Assembly (NCBI GenBank): GCA_011523195.1
Contig: WTHH01000170.1
Coordinates: forward strand, 1 to 5,611
DNA: 5,611 nt
Source of the DNA: Verrucomicrobiales bacterium
GTDB lineage: Bacteria; Verrucomicrobiota; Verrucomicrobiia; Limisphaerales; UBA1096
Direction of reading: 5' to 3'
The translations under genes were made by a program, and so were the position numbers. The notes beneath the pieces were generated by a model. It did no database searches and was not told where the DNA came from. It was given only the letters and a program-made list of their open reading frames with translations. Within the stretch, counting starts at the first letter, position 1. The number at the start of each line of letters is the position of its first letter. Shown one piece after another: positions 3,680-5,611 of this stretch.

Positions 3680-5611
3680 ATGAGCAAACCCAGCGACAGC
3701 CCTAGTCAACAATACGCCGAGGATCCGACGGTGTTTGATGAAGTGGTCGTCGGCATCTTCCGTAGCTCTCACGAGGGGAAGTACATTTATGCCAACCGCC
3801 GCCTGGCTGAGTTGTACGGGTACGATTCTCCCGCGACGCTGATTGAGGCGATCGGCGACATCGAGGGCCAGCTCTACGTGGATCCGAATCAGCGTGAGTT
3901 GTTCCTCAACCTCATCCGGGCGCAGGGCAGAATTGAGCAGTTTGAGTCAGAGATTCTCCGGAAGGACGGATCGCGAATCTGGATTTCTGAAACTGCGCGC
4001 GAAGTTTGCGATGCTGCAGGCGAGTCACTTTTCTACGAGGGGACGGTTCAGGATATTACAGAACAAAAAAGGGCGGAGCTGGAGCTGCGCCGATCTGAGA
4101 TTTTGTTTCATTCACTGGTGGAGAATCTGCCGCAGAAAATTTTCCGGAAGGATGCCGGCGGCAAGTTCGTTTTCGCCAACAACGGGTTTTGCGAGGAGTT
4201 GGGCAAGACGAGGCGGGAGATCATCGGCAAAACCGACTTCGATTTTTTTCCTGCCGACCTCGCCAACAAATACCGCGAGGACGACTTTGGCATCATGGAA
4301 AGCGGCAAGTCGCTCGACACGGTGGAGGAACACGTAGCGGCAGACGGGGAGAAGGCTTGGGTGCATGTGGTCAAGACGCCCACCTACGATGAGGCCAGCC
4401 GATGCTCCGGGGTGCAGGGAATTTTCTGGGATGTCACCTTACAGAAACGCACAGAGATGGCGTTGGCGCACGAACGTGACTTGTTGCGTACGCTGCTCGA
4501 CAGCATTCCGGACCGGATATATTTCAAAGACAGTAACAGCCGGTTTTTGATGATCAGCCGAGAGCTTGCTAAAGACTTCGGGCTGGAGAGACCGGAGGAT
4601 GCGGTCGGGAAGACCGACGCGGACTTTTTCAGTGTGGAACACGCCAAGCTTGCGTTGGAGGATGAGCTGGAGATTTTAAAGAGCGGCAGGGCAATCATCG
4701 GAAAAACGGAAAAGGAAACCTGGAATGACGGCAGTGTTGGGTGGGTGTTGACGACCAAGATGCCTATGAGAAACCCGGAGGGTAAAATCATAGGTACATT
4801 TGGCGTGTCAAAGGACATCACACCGCTCAAGGAGGCGGAGGGTCAACTGGCGCACGCGAGGGATGCCGCGCTTGAGTCCGCCAAGGTGAAGGCTGAATTT
4901 CTGGCGAACACTAGCCACGAGATCCGCACGCCAATGAACGCGATCATCGGCATGACAGGGTTGCTGCTTGATACGTCTTTGAACGAGCAGCAGCGTGATT
5001 TTCTCACGACCATCCGGGACAGCGCCGACGCGCTCCTCGAGATTATAAACGACATTCTAGATTTTTCAAAAATCGAAGCGAAGAAACTGGACATTGAAAA
5101 AGTGCCATTCGATCTGAGGGAGACGGTGGAAAGTACAATTGATCTTTTGGCGGAACGCTCCCAGAGCAAGGGCTTGGTGTTGGGCTGTCTGGTTTATGAG
5201 GACGTTTGGACTCGCGTGGTGGGTGACCCCGGCCGACTCCGGCAAATCCTGACAAACCTTGTTGGCAACGCGATCAAGTTTACCGAACAGGGGGAGGTGA
5301 TGGTGAAGATTCAACAGGAACGGGAGACAGCCTCCCGTGTGGATTTGTTGATCGAGATTGTCGACACCGGCATCGGTATTTCCGAAGAGTTTCAGAAGAA
5401 ATTATTCCAGCCGTTCACGCAGGCGGACGGATCGCTCACGCGCCGTTATGGCGGCACCGGCCTTGGCCTGACGATTTCAAAACAGCTCTCCGAGATGATG
5501 GGCGGCGAGATCGGCCTTGAGAGCAAACTTGGCCAAGGATCCACTTTTAAAATCAAGCTGCCGTTTCAAAAGGACAACAGCGGAGAAATAACATCAGAGG
5601 ATGAGCTGTTG
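3680..5611 (+). CDS. Soluble multi-PAS sensor histidine kinase, probably hybrid (3'-partial)
   Basis: The frame is open from the ATG at 3680 to the window end: 644 residues with no stop. Three PAS/PAC modules come first, at about 17-127, 139-257 and 264-385, each ending in a DIT- or DVT-type motif. PAS2 and PAS3 share a GKTDxDFF signature. The HisKA domain follows, with phosphoacceptor H413 in SHEIRTPMN. The HATPase domain shows the N-box NLVGNAIKF (N530), the G1 box DTGIGI (562-567), the F-box FQPFTQADGS and the G2 box GGTGLGL (591-597). No transmembrane segment or signal peptide is visible, so it should sense an intracellular cue; ligand and cofactor are unknown. This H-box type is usually followed by receiver domains, so a hybrid kinase is likely but unseen. 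In-frame GTG 3614 and TTG 3659 are alternative starts. The gene is divergent from nfo. No clear ribosome-binding site precedes the ATG. Confidence 0.93.
   Translation, partial: MSKPSDSPSQQYAEDPTVFDEVVVGIFRSSHEGKYIYANRRLAELYGYDSPATLIEAIGDIEGQLYVDPNQRELFLNLIRAQGRIEQFESEILRKDGSRIWISETAREVCDAAGESLFYEGTVQDITEQKRAELELRRSEILFHSLVENLPQKIFRKDAGGKFVFANNGFCEELGKTRREIIGKTDFDFFPADLANKYREDDFGIMESGKSLDTVEEHVAADGEKAWVHVVKTPTYDEASRCSGVQGIFWDVTLQKRTEMALAHERDLLRTLLDSIPDRIYFKDSNSRFLMISRELAKDFGLERPEDAVGKTDADFFSVEHAKLALEDELEILKSGRAIIGKTEKETWNDGSVGWVLTTKMPMRNPEGKIIGTFGVSKDITPLKEAEGQLAHARDAALESAKVKAEFLANTSHEIRTPMNAIIGMTGLLLDTSLNEQQRDFLTTIRDSADALLEIINDILDFSKIEAKKLDIEKVPFDLRETVESTIDLLAERSQSKGLVLGCLVYEDVWTRVVGDPGRLRQILTNLVGNAIKFTEQGEVMVKIQQERETASRVDLLIEIVDTGIGISEEFQKKLFQPFTQADGSLTRRYGGTGLGLTISKQLSEMMGGEIGLESKLGQGSTFKIKLPFQKDNSGEITSEDELL
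5528..5537. repeat. CTTGGCCAAG palindrome inside the kinase ATPase domain
   Basis: The 10-bp palindrome is read as LGQ in KLGQGSTF, a segment that is normally conserved near the end of the HATPase domain. Here the palindrome matches a peptide the fold already favours. Confidence 0.5.

Noticed and set aside
2672..3772. Longer endonuclease IV reading frame starting at 3772
   Set aside because: The extra 76 residues have no Nfo similarity, overlap the divergent kinase start and consist largely of translated palindromes (LAKR twice). The family start MKLGSH lies at 3544.
3843..4337. 164-residue plus-strand frame within the kinase region
   Set aside because: It is a shifted-frame shadow of the PAS-domain coding sequence, which carries clear domain motifs in the frame beginning at 3680.
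5590..5611. Receiver domain at the end of the kinase
   Set aside because: The window ends within an acidic linker after the ATPase domain. A receiver domain is expected from the kinase type but none is visible.

Overview
The window most likely comes from a flagellated member of the PVC superphylum, probably Verrucomicrobiota. The main reason is the left-edge gene: a beta-propeller end, a HEAT-like helical region and a C-terminal CxxCH cytochrome domain, the 'Pirellula/Verrucomicrobium type' architecture. GC content is moderate. The phylum call is an inference from gene content; no rRNA marker is present.

Layout. Positions 1-1569 (+) hold the C-terminal part of a secreted PVC-type dehydrogenase/cytochrome fusion that begins off the left edge. 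It converges on a short flagellin gene at 1682-2506 (-). The 112-bp gap between them holds a strong intrinsic terminator (1576-1604) oriented for the flagellin transcript. Flagellin has a near-consensus sigma-28 promoter (2617-2643) and a predicted leader of about 100 nt. That leader contains a palindrome, two very short ORFs and a hairpin with GGA in its loop next to the start codon, which resembles a CsrA-type translational control site. Upstream on the same strand is endonuclease IV (2672-3544, -) with all nine metal ligands. A 135-bp divergent spacer separates it from a soluble sensor histidine kinase with three PAS domains (3680 to the right edge, +), cut off after its ATPase domain.

The most unusual feature is a short palindrome with core TTGGCCAA, extending to the 14-mer CGCTTGGCCAAGCG. 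The core occurs nine times in 5.6 kb, against about 0.09 expected for a random 8-mer with equal base use. Three copies sit in the 135-bp nfo/kinase spacer. The others lie inside three of the four genes and are read as LAK or LGQ peptides. It behaves like a highly iterated interspersed palindrome, comparable in style to cyanobacterial HIP1.

The four genes do not form an obvious pathway: periplasmic oxidation, motility, base-excision repair and signal transduction lie side by side. Only the flagellin regulatory region shows integrated control that can be read from the sequence.
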